DNA of 64,000 bases from Euleptes europaea (Eukaryota > Chordata > Lepidosauria > Squamata > Sphaerodactylidae): NCBI RefSeq assembly GCF_029931775.1, contig NC_079318.1, forward strand, positions 75,551,614 through 75,615,613, written 5' to 3'. Position numbers and translations under genes: made by a program. The notes beneath the pieces are model-generated. The model saw only the letters and a program-made list of their open reading frames with translations, made no database searches and had not been told where the DNA came from. Every line of letters starts with the position of its first letter. Within the stretch, counting starts at the first letter, position 1. Below are positions 8,473-19,835 of the stretch, piece by piece.

Positions 8473-8768
8473 TGTTCAGTTAGATTTGAGTCCAGTAGCA
8501 CCTTAGAGACCAACAAGAACTTGAGGGTATAAACTTTCGAGACTCAAAGCTCCCTTCATCAGACATGAGGAGGAACAGTGATTGCCCATTCCTACTCGTG
8601 TCTGATGAAGGAAATGTTGACTCTTAAAAACGTATCCATTCCTAGTTGTGCCTGATGAAGGGAGCTTTTGACTCTCGAAAGCTACTACCCTGAAAATCTT
8701 GTTGGTCTCTAAGCAGCTACTGGACTCAAATCTTACTGTTCCCCAGCAGACCAACATAGCTACCTTCT
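8473..8768. mobile_element. Head-to-head hairpin element, Penelope-like relic (inferred)
   Basis: Two arms are inverted copies of each other. The left (about 8484-8564) read on the minus strand and the right (about 8649-8735) read on the plus both give CTGATGAAGGGAGC, CGAAAG, CTTGTTGGTCTCTAAG and CTACTGGACTCAAATCT. Between them lies a second, worn plus-strand CTGATGA unit at 8602. The CTGATGA...GAAA core spans a short stem (GGGAG/CTCTC at 8660-8664 and 8672-8676). Inverted plus tandem terminal units are typical of Penelope-like elements; that assignment is inference. Confidence 0.5.
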
Positions 8769-8785
8769 ACGATTTTGTTCAGTTA

Positions 8786-9190
8786 ACATAAGAAAGGCCA
8801 TGCTGGATCAGACCAAGGTCCATCAAGTCAAGCAGTGTGTTCATACAGTGGCCAGCCACTGTAGGAAGCCCACAAACAAGACAACTGCAGCAGCATTATC
8901 CTGCCTGTGTTCCACAGCATGTAATATAATCGGCATGCTCCTCTGATCCTGGAGAGAATAGGTATGCATCATGACTAGTATCCATTTTTACTAGTAGCCA
9001 TGAACAGCCCTCTCTTCCATGAACATGTCCACTCCCCTCTTAAAGCCTTCCATGTTGGCAGGCATCACCACATCCTGGGGCAGGGAGTTCCACAATTGAA
9101 CTATGTGTTGTGTAAAGAAATACTTCCTTTTATCTGTTTTGAAGCTCTCACCCTCCAGCTTCAGCAGATGACCCCGCATTCTAGTTTACA
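8786..9190 (-). mobile_element. CR1 LINE 3' fragment
   Basis: The minus strand encodes RGHLLKLEGESFKTDKRKYF and QHIVQLWNSLPQDVV, the C-terminus of CR1 ORF2, then runs into the CR1 3' UTR ending CTGATCCAGCATGGCC TTTCTTATG. It belongs to the same subfamily as the long copy at 12906 and is 5'-truncated. Confidence 0.9.
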
Positions 9191-10430
9191 AGTTTCTAGT
9201 CCTCATCAACTCTTTCGAACACACAAACAGCACCTAGCCAAGGTTCAGACACCAAAGGCAGCATTTGTGTTAGATGGCTACGGTTGGGGTTCCAATGTAT
9301 CCTGGGCCATGCATGTGATGAACCATCATGCATGAGGTCTGGTGTTATGGGCTCTGGCAAATGCTCTTTTCCAGAACACCTGCTCCCCCTGAGCACCCAT
9401 GCAGCTATCTGTCTTTGAGCCAGACCCATCACCTACTATCTCATCCTCTTAAGCAGAGATGCCAGAGATTGAACAGCGCTGAGTATCACTTGCTTGCTTG
9501 AGGACTGTTTGTTCTAGCCAGGAGTGAGGGCTGACTGGCAGATGGGGGTGGTGAAAACATCACAGTGAGAAGCAGAGCTCCACAGCCTCACTCCCCGGAT
9601 CTCTAATGGGGCGGGCCTGGAAGTTGTGTTGCCTGAGATGTCTGTTCTTTTATACCAGTGTTGCCTCCAAGCTGGTAAGTGGGAGGCCAGGCAGCGCCGT
9701 GTTAGGGAGCCACCTTTGGCAGAGGGGGCCTCTAGTTTGTGATCCCTTGATCAAGACAGTGGCTTGAACAGATATGAAAGGTGAGGATATTGTCAGCGTT
9801 ACCCCTGACGGGAGAATCCGATAAAGGTTAGAATACAACACAGACATTTTAACGGAGAGTGTGGAAAAGGCCTGTAGTCAAGCTAGAGCAAGGTGACTGA
9901 TCTCCCCACACACACACACCGAAACACCAGTATTTCCTAATTTGTGTGATTGTCCAAGAAGAAACGTGATGTGTAGTTACTCATTAATTAAACCCAGGAG
10001 ACCTGTCCCAGGTTTCCACTCCAGGTGATGAGATCTGAAGAACGTTCCGAGACCTGTTCAGTTCGTCTCTTTTTGTGAAATCCCTGTTTTGCTTTTCCTC
10101 TCACCCTGGAGGGAGATGGATCCCCACTAGTTTTGCAGCTCGGTGACAGATGGGCTGGATTTGGGTTCTTGGCCAGAGGGGAGTTCTCCATGTGACTCAC
10201 TCTTGCCTCCTGCCCTGCCAAGGGACTGATGCAAGCATTGTGTGACGCCGACACGCTTCAGAAAGTAACTCAGCTTGCTCTTCCCGAGGGGGAAGCCTTG
10301 TTCTCCCTTGATTCCACAGACTTTCCCGTCGTGGTAACAGAAATTGATGGCTTACAGTTCCAGTGGCACTGAAGACCTAAATCTCTAAAGTGAAAAAAGC
10401 TCTGAGGCATATGAATGGCCTGGAGTCTGC
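9191..10430. other. Intronic stretch without recognised features
   Basis: I see no gene and no clear repeat in this stretch beyond a short CA run near 9909. Open frames are short and lack family resemblance. Confidence 0.5.
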
Positions 10431-10640
10431 CTGTTGTTGAATTTTGTGGCAACAGACTAACATTTGACCCTTGTGGAATTACTTAAATTCCACAAGGGTC
10501 AAATGTTAGCCTGTTGCCACAAAATTCAACAGCAGACCAGTGTCACCTTAAAGCCTTACAACCTTTATTCCAGCAAGTAGCCACTGAACTCCTGTTCAGT
10601 TAAGTTTGCCATTAGAATTCCATAGCTCTAAGGGCCTATC
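10431..10640. repeat. Near-perfect 50-bp palindrome in a retroelement tail
   Basis: Arms 10431-10480 and 10486-10535 are inverted repeats with two mismatches in 50 bp, around a 5-bp centre (ACTTA). The right arm continues into TGTCACCTTAAAGCC, the complement of the GGCTTTAAGGTGACA tail shared with the pieces at 50430 and 63110. It is therefore the 3' tail of a dispersed element copied head to head. Confidence 0.75.
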
Positions 10641-10785
10641 AAGACAGTCAGCAGAGCCAAATGGAAATATTTTTGCTAGGCATAGAGTGCATAGGACAGT
10701 GGTTGCATGTCTTTATTCTTCTCCTGCATATTAGAAATGTAGCCTGGATCTACACTTGCAGCAGAACAAGGTAGTAGAGGGTTGT

Positions 10786-10990
10786 TGTTGTTTTTTGCCA
10801 TCAAGTCCCAGATAACTTATGGCCACCTCATAGGGTTTTCAAGGCAAGAGACAATCTGAGGTGGTTTGCCCTTGCCTGCCTCCACGTCATGACCCAGGTA
10901 TTCCTTGGTGGTCTCCCATCCAAATACTAGCCCTACTTAGCTTCTGAGATCTGAGGAGATCAGGCTAGCGTGGGGCTATCCAGGTCAGGG
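10786..10990 (-). mobile_element. 5S-rRNA-headed SINE
   Basis: On the minus strand, CTAGCCTGATCTCCTCAGATC and AGTATTTGGATGGGAGACC are followed by TTGCCTTGAAAACCCTATGA and a BovB-type tail ending TGATGGCAAAAAACAAC. Confidence 0.85.
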
Positions 10991-10995
10991 CAGGC

Positions 10996-11949
10996 AGTAG
11001 AGTAGACTGTGCTATTTCAAACGGTAGTTTGCAAATACCACTTCAGGTGAGCACAATACTAGAATATCATGGCACTTCTGAACAGGCTTCAAAGGGGTTG
11101 GGCAGCTGCGCATGTTGTGCTTACATCACTGCTGGATTTACTCATGGAAGCGCCACATCATGATGGAACGCTTTATCACTCAAACCCCCATTGAGTGGTA
11201 AAGCATCCCGTTGGGATGCAGAGCTTCCAGGAACCTGGCAACCTATAAAGAGGATTTCTTGATAAAGTCTTGGCAAGACTGGCCCCAATCAGAGCCCTAT
11301 CGACCACGATGGGAGCAAAAACTTCTTACAAACTCCCCAAACATTTACCCTCAAATGCTGTATCTTGATTTTTTTTAAAAAAATAAGCCAACATTTCTCT
11401 CTTGTGGTGTTCTTTGAATAAAATATATTTCAATTCAATAAACTTGGAACTCTGTGCCTTGCAATGCTGCGTTAAAACAACCTCCCTTGAGATTGCACAT
11501 TCAAGCTGTTCCAGGTATAATAATGTAGCTTGTGGACAAATGCCCTCCTATCTAGAATTCACCTCATTATTTCAATAATTGAGTTTACACTATTTCCGTG
11601 TTTCAGAGCCCCTCTGCAAATCTGAAGCTGGCAGAGGGAAAAATACAGGGAATGATCAATCGATTCCCCCAAGTGCACAGTACTTCAACATTTACAAATG
11701 CAAATGGCTCTGGCAGAAGTAGAAAGAAAAAGTTTACTATCTGATACCTTCCTAGAATGTCACACCTCAGGGGACAAGATTTGGAAAACCAAATGGCTAG
11801 ATAGTAATTTCTTCCTCCTGAGGCAGGAATACCTGAATGACCCCAAAGGGAGACTGGCTCTCTAAGCAGAGCTTATACATTTTCAGGACAAGGGGAAGAA
11901 ATTATTTTCCATCTTACTCTTCTCTTCCATCTTACTGTTCTCAACAAAA
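10996..11949. other. Intronic stretch without recognised features
   Basis: AT-rich DNA with no recognised repeat or exon. An A/T-rich run lies near 11369-11383. Confidence 0.5.
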
Positions 11950-12095
11950 GATGGATTGACTCAATAAAGGAAGCCACAGCCCTCAATTTGCAAGACCTGA
12001 GCAAGGCTGTCAAAGAGAGGACATTTTGGAAGACTTTCATTCATGGGGTCGCCATGAGTGGGAAGCGACTTGACAGCACTTAACACACACACTTC
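11950..12095 (+). mobile_element. RTE-BovB LINE 3' tail fragment
   Basis: GGATTGACTCAATAAAGGAAGCC through GGGTCGCCATGAGTGGGAAG to CACTTAACACACACAC matches the 3' end of the longer BovB copy at 34360. The (AC)n end is the BovB tail. Confidence 0.85.
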
Positions 12096-12905
12096 TCTTT
12101 GGATGGGTTTTGTTCTCAATCCTCCATCTTGACCACGAGTCAATGGCGAGAAGTCCCCACTCTGAGAACTAAGGTAGCGATGGAGATTTAAATGCTGCAT
12201 CTTCAACAATTACTAGCCTATTGTAGTTAAACGTTGCTTCAGATAACTACTGAACATAGGGTGAAAAGATTGCTCAGACTGATGCTTGAATAGACTATGG
12301 ATACTCTTTTATTTTTGTGCTGTAAACTTTCTTATATTTTGAACAACAGAAGTCTGATCTCTGTAAACATACCATTGTCGATTTGGTCTTGGTATCCAAA
12401 AAGTGGTAAACAAGAGGATCAGTGGGTAAGCTGGCAATCTCTTGTCCTCAGTATCTTGAGACTGTGATAGAGAGTCCCTGTGCTAGCTTGTAGGAGTGCA
12501 GTGAGAGAGGCAGGAATTAGGTGGAGCCAGGGGAGGGGGGGGGTCTTCTATTCATATTCTGTAGCAAAATTTTGCTCTTATGTTTGCTGGAAACAGAAGG
12601 CATTTATGAAGAACAAAGACCTTATGGGCAAACCTTCAGATTAATTAGTACGGACGAGATGCTGTAAGTGGGAGCTGTATGATTTTATCATAAGATGTAT
12701 ATTTTATATTTTATGCTGGCCTTTGGCTGTAATAAAATAAACAACAGTTTTATTATTTTAATTTATTTTCACTTTTTTGTTTTTTGGTAAATCAACCTAG
12801 GTTCATTATGGCTGAAACTCAATCCATAAAAATAGCAAGATAAGTAGGCAAGAGGGCTGCAACCCTAATCAGGGTTACACTCATAGAAAACTATTGACTG
12901 CAATG
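12096..12905. other. Intronic stretch without recognised features
   Basis: Nothing recognised except a short worn piece of the AATCCTA-type MITE near 12860-12900. Confidence 0.45.
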
Positions 12906-13129
12906 GATAAGAACATAAGAACATAAGAAAGGCCCTGCTGGATCAGACCAAAGCCCATCAAGTCCAGCAGTCTGTTCACACAGTGGCCAACCAGGTGCCT
13001 CTAGGAGGCCACTAACAAGACGACTGCAGCAGCACCATCCTGCCTGTGTTCCACCGCACCCAAAGTAATAGGCATGCTCCTCTGATACTGGAGAGAATAG
13101 GTATGCAGCATGACTAGTATCCATTCTAA

Positions 13130-14044
13130 CTAACAGCCATGAATACCCCTCTCCTCCATGAATATGTCCACTCCCCTCTTAAAGCCCTCCAAGCTGGCAG
13201 CCATCACCACATCCTGGGACAGGGAGTTCCACAATTTAACTATGCATTGTGTGAAAAAATACTTCCTTTTATCTGTATTGAATCTCTCACCCTCCAGCTT
13301 TAGCAGATGACCCCGTGTTCTAGTATTATGGGAGAGGGAGAAAAACTTCTCCCTGTCCACTCTCTCCAAACCATGCATAATTTTATAGACCTCTATCATG
13401 TCTCCCCTCAGCCGCCTTCTTTCCAAGCTAAACAGCCCTAAGCGTCTTAACCGCTCCCCATAGGACAGTTGCTCTAGTCCCCTAATCATTTTGGTTGCTC
13501 TTTTCTGCACCTTCTCAAGCTCTGTAATATCCTTTTTTAGGTGTGGTGACCAGACCTGTACACAGTATTCCAAGTGTGGTCTCAGCATAGATTTGCCCAA
13601 GGGCAGTATGATATCAGCAGTTTTATTCTCTATTCCTCGTCTAATTATGGCCAGCATGGAATTTGCCTTTTTTACAGCAGCCGCACACTGGGTTGACATC
13701 TTCATTGAGCTATCTACTACCACCCCAAGATCCCTTTCTTGGTCTGTTGCTGCCAGCACAGGTCCCATCAGTGTATATGTGAAGTTGGGATTTTTTGTCC
13801 CAATATGCATCACTTTACACTTACTCACATTGAATCTAATTTGCCATTTTAATGCCCATTCTTCCAGTATGCAGAGATCCTTCTGGAGCTCTTCACAGTC
13901 CGATTTTGTTTTAACCACCCTAAATAATTTGGTGTCATCTGCAAACTTGGCTACTTCACTGTTTAACCCCAACTCCAGGTCATTGATGAACAGGTTGAAA
14001 AGCTCCGGTCCCAACACAGATCCCTGAGGGACCCCACTGCTCAC
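13130..14044 (-). pseudogene. CR1 ORF2, reverse transcriptase and C-terminal part
   Basis: A 304-codon open frame contains SGVPQGSVLGPELFNLFIND and KFADDTKLF, the latter being the FADD form of the RT catalytic box. The CR1 C-terminal stretch follows (KVQKRATKMIRGLEQLSYGE, LKLEGERFNTDKRKYFFTQ). The N-terminal fingers of the RT lie upstream in another frame, so this is the second half of a shifted ORF2. Product: a target-primed reverse transcriptase acting in the nucleus; this copy could not make it whole. Confidence 0.93.
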
Positions 14045-14529
14045 ATCTCGCCATTGTGAGAACTGACCATTGAGTCCTACTCTCTGCTTCCTATTTTTCA
14101 GCCAGCTCTCAATCCATAAGAGGACTTGTCCTCTTATCCCGTGACTATGAAGTTTGCTTAGCAGTCTTTGGTGGGGGACTTTGCTTTTTGGAAATCCAAA
14201 TACACAATATCCACAGGCTCATTCCTGTCCACATGCTTATTGACACTTTCAAAAAACTGTAATAGGTTAGTGAGACAGGACCTACCCTTACAGAAGCCAT
14301 GTTGGGTTTTGCCCAGCAGACCTTGCCCTTCTATATGCTTGACAATTCTATCTTTAATAATGCTTTCTACTAATTTACCCGGAACAGACGTTAAGCTACT
14401 GTAACTGGCCTGTAATTTCCTGGGTCCCCCCTGGAACCTTTTTTATAAATGGGTGTTACATTGGCCATTCTCCAGTCCTTTGGTACAGAGGCTGATCGAA
14501 GGGACATATTACATATCTTTGTTAGAAGT

Positions 14530-14787
14530 TCAGCAATTTTCCATTTGATGAATACCGTCTGGTCCCTGTGACTTGTTAGTTTGCAGTTTGTCTAGACGTT
14601 CTAGGACTTCCTGCCTTGTGACCACTATTTGCCTCAGTTCCTCATTTTCCGCTCTCCAAAATCTCTGTTCAGGAGAAGGAATCTGCCCTGTATCTTCAAC
14701 AGTGAAGACAGATGAGAAGAATTCATTTAGTTTTTCAGCAATCGCTTTATCCTCCCTTAGAGTTCCTTTACTCCCATTGTCATCCAA
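14530..14787 (-). pseudogene. CR1 ORF2, linker between endonuclease and RT
   Basis: The frame encodes LNEFFSSVFTVEDTGQIPSP and DKLQTNKSQGPDGIH, the conserved CR1 run just before the RT fingers (SPGPDGIHP type). It is in the same frame as the endonuclease ORF, but a stretch read only in another frame (about 14757-14963) lies between, implying two frameshifts. Another shift separates it from 13130-14044. Confidence 0.85.
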
Positions 14788-14901
14788 TGGTCCAACCGCT
14801 TCCCTAGCTGGTTTCCTACTCCTAATATACTTAAAGAATTTCTTATTGTTTGTTTTGATGTGTTTAGCAATATGCCCCTCAAAATCTTTTTTTGCATCTC
14901 A

Positions 14902-16050
14902 TTATCTGCTTGCATTTCCTTTGTGCAAGTTTGTGTTTGCTTCTGTTTGCCTCGTTTGGGCAAACCTTCCAGTCTCTGAAGGAAGACTTTTTTCTCTAAT
15001 TGCTTCCTTCACCTTACCCGTTAGCCATGGTGGTGACCTCTTGGACTTATGACTACCTTTCCTGACCTGCGGTATACAGGCTAGCTGAGCCTCTAGTAAT
15101 GTGGACTTGAGTAACCCCCAAGCCTTTTCAAGAGATTTAACCCTCCTAACTGTTCCTTTCAACTTCCTCTTTACCAGTTTTCTCATTTTAGAGAAGTTCC
15201 CTCTTTTAAAGTTAAAGGTAATTGTGTGAGATTTCCCAGTCACTTTCCCACTTGCATATAAATTAAATTTGATGCCATTGTGATCACTATTGCCAACTGG
15301 CTCAACTACATCCACATCCCGCACTAAATCACTGGCAGCACCACAGAGTATTAAATCCAGGATCGCCTCCCCTCTGGTTGGGTCTATGACCAACTGTTCG
15401 AGGGCACAGTCATTTAGGATGTCTAAAAATTTTATCTCTTTGGCTAGACTGGAGCATACATTTATCCAATCAATATGAGGGAAGTTGAAGTCTCCCATTA
15501 TTACTACTTCATTACCTTTACATGCTTCCCTAATTTCATTCTCCATCTCAAGAGCACCCTGAGCCATTTGGTTAGGGGGCCGACAGAACGTCCCCAGTAC
15601 TAAATCTCCTTTGGGGCCCGGAATCGTCACCCATAAGGATTCTGTGGATGAGTCTGCCCTTTTTATGGTCTCTAGCTTATTAGACACTGTGCCTTCCTTG
15701 ATATACATAGCAACACCCCCTCCAATACGCCCTTCTCTGTCATTTCTATACAGTTTGTAACCAGGGATGACTGTATCCCACTGGTTCGCTCCCCTCCACC
15801 AGGTTTCTGTAATGCTCACTATATCTATGTTTTCTCTTAAAACCATGTACTCTAATTCCCCCATTTTTGCTTGGAGGCGTCTAGCATTAGCATAGAAACA
15901 CCTCCACACTGTTTCTCTCTTTCGACTTCCCTGGCATGTGCCTTTGGGCATCTTTAAGTGGCTATCCATCATTTTGTTTCCATTCCCTTTCATGTCCAAG
16001 TAATTCCCATGTGGGCAATCTGAAGCAATTTTCCCTTCATCCGTGTGCAC
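14902..16050 (-). pseudogene. CR1 ORF2, apurinic-like endonuclease domain
   Basis: This 382-codon frame has endonuclease motifs: NARRLQAKMGELE, SITETWW, IGGGVAMYIKEG, VIMGDFNFPHIDW (catalytic GDFN) and NSDHNGI (catalytic SDH). The key residues look intact. The known function is nicking target DNA to prime reverse transcription. Confidence 0.93.
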
Positions 16051-16103
16051 TGAGTTTGCCCGAACCGGATGCTTCTCAGCTCCTGTCGGCTTTCCCCCCA
16101 GGT

Positions 16104-16760
16104 TCAGTTTAAAAGCTGCTCTCCCACCTTTTTTATATTACACGCCAGCAGTCTGGTTCCATCCTGGTTCAAGTGGAGCCCATCCCTTTTGTATAGGCCC
16201 GGCTTGTCCCAAAATGTTGCCCAGTTCCTTACAAATCTAAAGCCCTCTTCCCTGCACCACCGTCTCATCCACGCATTGAGACTCACCAACTGTGCCTGCC
16301 TAGCTGGTCCTGCATGTGGAACAGGTAGCATTTCTGAAAAAGCTACCTTGGAGGTCCTGGCTTTTAGTCTCCTGCCTAACAACCTAAATTTGGATTCCAA
16401 GACCTCTGGATTACATTTCTCCACGTCGTTGGTGCCGACATGCACCACAACCACTGGCTCCTCCCCAGCACTACCTACCAGACTACCTATATGACGGGTA
16501 ATGTCCGCAACCTTCGCACCAGGCAGGCAAGACACCATGCGGTCCATGCACCCACCAGAAACCCAGCTATCTACATTCCTAAGGATTGAATCCCCCACTA
16601 CAAGAAGCCCCCCTCCCCTCTGAGGCATAACCTCGGTATGAGAGGATATCTGTTCATCCAAGGAAGAGGTCCCTTCTAAGGTACCACATCCCCCTACATC
16701 AGTGAGATTATACTCCTTCTGGATGCAGAAGGGTATAAGGATTGGACTTAAGTAAAGCAA
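16104..16760 (-). pseudogene. CR1 ORF1, SGNH/GDSL-esterase domain
   Basis: The frame encodes VVGDSILRNVDSWVSGG (block I, nucleophile Ser in GDS), VVHVGTNDVEK (GxND block) and DGLHLNQDGTRLL (catalytic Asp/His block). These are the hallmarks of the esterase carried in ORF1 of many vertebrate CR1 elements, where it is thought to help RNP assembly or membrane interaction. It is 218 codons; the N-terminal start is uncertain because the 5' end abuts another SINE at 16827. The catalytic triad blocks look complete. Confidence 0.9.
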
Positions 16761-16826
16761 TATTGGCTGGTCGTTGGTCCATTTCCGTCAAGAGCCTCTT
16801 CTCAATCATCTTTGCTACTGCTGATT

Positions 16827-17065
16827 TATTTATTTATTTAATTTATACCCCCACCATTCTCCCCAATGGGCACCCAAAGTGGCTTACATCACTCTCCTGT
16901 ACTACACTTTCTCCTCACAACAACCCTGTGAGGTAGGTTAGGCTGAGAGAGTGTGACTGGCCCAAGGTCACCCTGTGAGCTTCCATGGCACGAGTGGGGA
17001 TTCAAACCCGGGCCTCCCAGATACTAGTCCAACATTCTTAACCGCTACACCCCACTGGCTCTCTG
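16827..17065 (-). mobile_element. tRNA-headed SINE with (TTTA)n tail
   Basis: On the minus strand: GTGTAGCGGTTAAGAATGTTG (A box), GGTTTGAATCC (B box), CCTTGGGCCAGTCACACTC, CTCAGCCTAACCTACCTCAC, CACTTTGGGTGCCCATTGGG and an AAATAAATAAAT tail. It directly abuts the 5' end of the CR1. Confidence 0.85.
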
Positions 17066-17204
17066 TAGATGTGCCTGAGAAGATCCAAAATCGGATTAAA
17101 AATGGCTCATTTCTGATTAGGAGCAAAACCTCCAGTCCTTTAAACTCAGCTGAATGCCCTCCTGCCCACCTCTGTTCAAAGAAACAAAAAGACATTTAAT
17201 CACA

Positions 17205-17869
17205 TCAGGCCAACGACTCTTTGGTCACCACTTTAGAAGTGTTTTCTTTGGAGGTTAATTAATAGCTCGATTAGGATGACAATAGCAGGTGACTGACAGA
17301 TATAATAACGGGGTGTGTACACACATGTGCGTGCGTGCCTTCATTTGGGAGATGGACCCATGTGTTCCCAAAGGGCAGGTGCCCCCCACCAGTCGAGATG
17401 TGCAATCAAGGAAGCGAGCGTGTGATTGAAGTACTTATTCTTTCAATCAGAGCCGCGGTAATTTAGCGAGGCACAGAGATGACACATTGGGAGCAGCCCC
17501 ACCCCCACAACGAGCACAATGCAGGATCACATTAAGGGACCTGCGAGATGCTGCGTCTCTGATAGGGCAGTGCGCAATCAGAGCCAAAGCCCATCACAGC
17601 TTTTGCATTGGCAGCAGCACAGCATGGGATGAACAGAGATGTTGCTTGGCAAAGACCACATTGGCGATTGCACCCCTTTGTGAGATTGAGCGTACCGCTC
17701 GGGTGCGCATTGGCACACATCTCATGCAGCAGCCGCTTCAGTCCAAATGGCCTTTAGCCTGCATCTAGTGTAAAACAGATTCTACAGCCTCCAACGTGTC
17801 ATGGGGACACTGTTCTAAGGGCTTCATTCCCCAAGACTGATCACTGCCTGAACACACTTACCCCCTCCT
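17205..17869. other. Repeat-free intronic block, candidate regulatory element
   Basis: No repeat is recognised over about 660 bp. It holds homeodomain-like TTAATTAATAG, TGACAG/CAGGTGACTGACAG (TALE-type site), several CAATCAGAGCC or GCAATCAGAG repeats, and more CpGs than its surroundings. The combination resembles conserved non-coding elements, but conservation cannot be seen from one sequence. Confidence 0.3.
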
Positions 17870-17877
17870 CTAGAACA

Positions 17878-18139
17878 AAGCTTCTTAAATTGTGGGTCGC
17901 AACCCCATATGGGGTCGCGTAACTGAATGTGGGGGCCATGAAAAATTTGCTGTCATCTTTAATAAATGGTAAAATTACATGTATACCAAAGAATTGTTTT
18001 AAAATAAATTTCTTTATGATTTATTATCAGTAAATGTTTGATTTGTATACCTATTTTATATACATGTATACCCGGGGTCGCGCAAAAATTTCTCGGGTGA
18101 AAAGGGGTCGCGGGTGGAAAAAGTTTAAGAAGCCCTGCA
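17878..18139. mobile_element. hAT MITE, GCTTCTTAAA family, with 8-bp TSD
   Basis: Ends AAGCTTCTTAAA and TTTAAGAAGCCCTG are inverted repeats. The flanks CTAGAACA at 17870-17877 and 18140-18147 are identical. It contains GGGTCGC words at both ends and an AT-rich middle, and no coding capacity. Confidence 0.85.
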
Positions 18140-18147
18140 CTAGAACA

Positions 18148-19166
18148 CATTGCCGAAATCTTGGCCTCCTGAACACAGTATTTATTTGCCCTTCACTATC
18201 CAATCCAGGACTAGCTTCTGAAGCAGGGAGAGTTAACAAATCGGCCACAGCAGTTTCCTGTTGTTAACACATTAAGAATGTTCCATGGACTAGCTCTTAC
18301 TCTGTGTGCCCCCCCCCATCACAACAGGTTTAATTTGGGTGTTTCACCAACCAGTCTCCGCTGGGATTTCTCCCAAATCAGATTTCTGCATTTTCCACCC
18401 ACATCCTGTGTCCCATATGGTGTCATTCTCCTTCCCCCTGCCAGTGCCCCCCCCCAATTTCTTAAACTATTTAAACACTATAGTGATATCTCAGCCGCCG
18501 CCACTGCTGCTACTACTACTGCTACATGGCAAAAGCCCATGGGCAGTAGTAGGGGGAATGGTGGGTGATAAGAGAAAGCACAGAGTAAATCTCCATGCAG
18601 AAACACCATAGTGGCTGCGAATGTCTTGCATTCGCAATGGCAATCAGAGTAGAATGGAGAATTATCCTTGTGCAGAAGCAATCTTTATTTGCTCTTATCA
18701 TAGAAGAGCTGCAAAAGGTAATTGCTTCTCCATGAAGTTCTCCGAAGGCTGCTCCAGCTGATCTCTTCTTATCTGACTGCCATTTTAAAAAGTTTAAAAA
18801 AAAAAGAAAAAAAGAGAGATGGTATCTGAGGATCCACATCTATCTCTCTTTGGCATGCTCGGCTGATAGCGCAATGCCAGTTTCGCTACTTGTGACACTG
18901 GTGTTCTATGACTGGAACTCTAGATGCGGAAAAAAACAGCTGTGGGTATGGATTGGGATCAGGCCATGGTGCTGGGGAAGAGATGGTTTAACTCCCCACC
19001 CCCAACACACACACACTGTTTTCCTCATGAGAAATGTTCCTCCCCCTGTCTGCTTTAAGCTGTAGTCAGGAAAAGACAGGCAAGAGACCTGTCTTATGTC
19101 CCTACCAGGGCTTAACGCATCCAGGGAAGCTACTTCTCACTGGTAAAACAGTGTCATCGGCATGGT
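18148..19166. other. Intronic stretch without recognised features
   Basis: No repeat family recognised. A GCC/GCT triplet run near 18493-18525 and an A-rich run near 18797-18815 are low complexity. Confidence 0.45.
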
Positions 19167-19835
19167 GGGAATCATAGAATCACAGAGTCTGAAGGGGCCA
19201 TACAGGCCACCTAGTCCAACCCCCTGTTCAATGCAGGATCTCCCTAGAGCATCCCTGACAAGTGCTTGTCCACCCTCTGCTTAAAGAGTGCCAGTGAGGG
19301 GGAGCTCACCACCTCCCTGGGCAGCTGATTCCACTGTCGAACAACTCTTACTGTAAAAAACTTTTTTAAAATTTCCAGCCAGTACCTTTCCGCCCTCAAT
19401 TTAAACCCATTATTGCCAGTCCTACCCTCTGCTGCCAACAGGAACAGCTTCCTGCCCTCCTCTAAGAGACAGCCCTTCAAATACTTACAGAGAGCAATCA
19501 TGTCCCCCCTCAACCTCCTCTTCTCCAGACTGAACATTCCCAACTCCCTCAGTCTTTCCTCGTAGGGCTTGGTCTCCAGGCCCCTGATCGTCCTCGTCCC
19601 TCTCCTCTGCACCTGCTTGATTCTGTCCACATCCTTTTTGAAGGGAGGCCTCCACAATACTCTAGGCGCAGCCTGATCAATGCAATGTACAGCGGAACTA
19701 TGACATCCTGCGATGTGGATGTTATGCCTCTGTTGATGCACCCCAAGATCGCATTAGCTTTTTTTGTCACTGTATCACACTGGCTGCTCATATTTAACTT
19801 ACAGTCCACCCATACCCCAAGATCAGATCAGATCA
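19167..19835 (-). mobile_element. CR1 LINE 3' fragment, second subfamily
   Basis: The minus strand encodes [62 protein letters not shown] and VRQWNQLPREVV, the ORF2 C-terminus. The 3' end carries the CTCTGTGATTCTATGATTCC octamer-type tail (19167-19186). It is 5'-truncated, with at least one frameshift. Confidence 0.9.

Larger units (their letters stand above)
12906..16826 (-). mobile_element. CR1 LINE, nearly full length (~3.9 kb)
   Basis: A minus-strand CR1 retains both reading frames: an ORF1 esterase (16104-16760), an ORF2 endonuclease (14902-16050) and a reverse transcriptase (13130-14787), then the 3' UTR to GGCCTTTCTTATGTTCTTATG at 12906. CR1 elements are usually strongly 5'-truncated, so this length is notable. 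ORF2 is split by several frameshifts. It sits in intron 1, in the same orientation as PNOC. Confidence 0.92.

Noticed and set aside
13491-14573. Plus-strand open frames of 178 and 159 codons at 13491 and 14573
   Set aside because: They are antisense shadows of CR1 ORF2.
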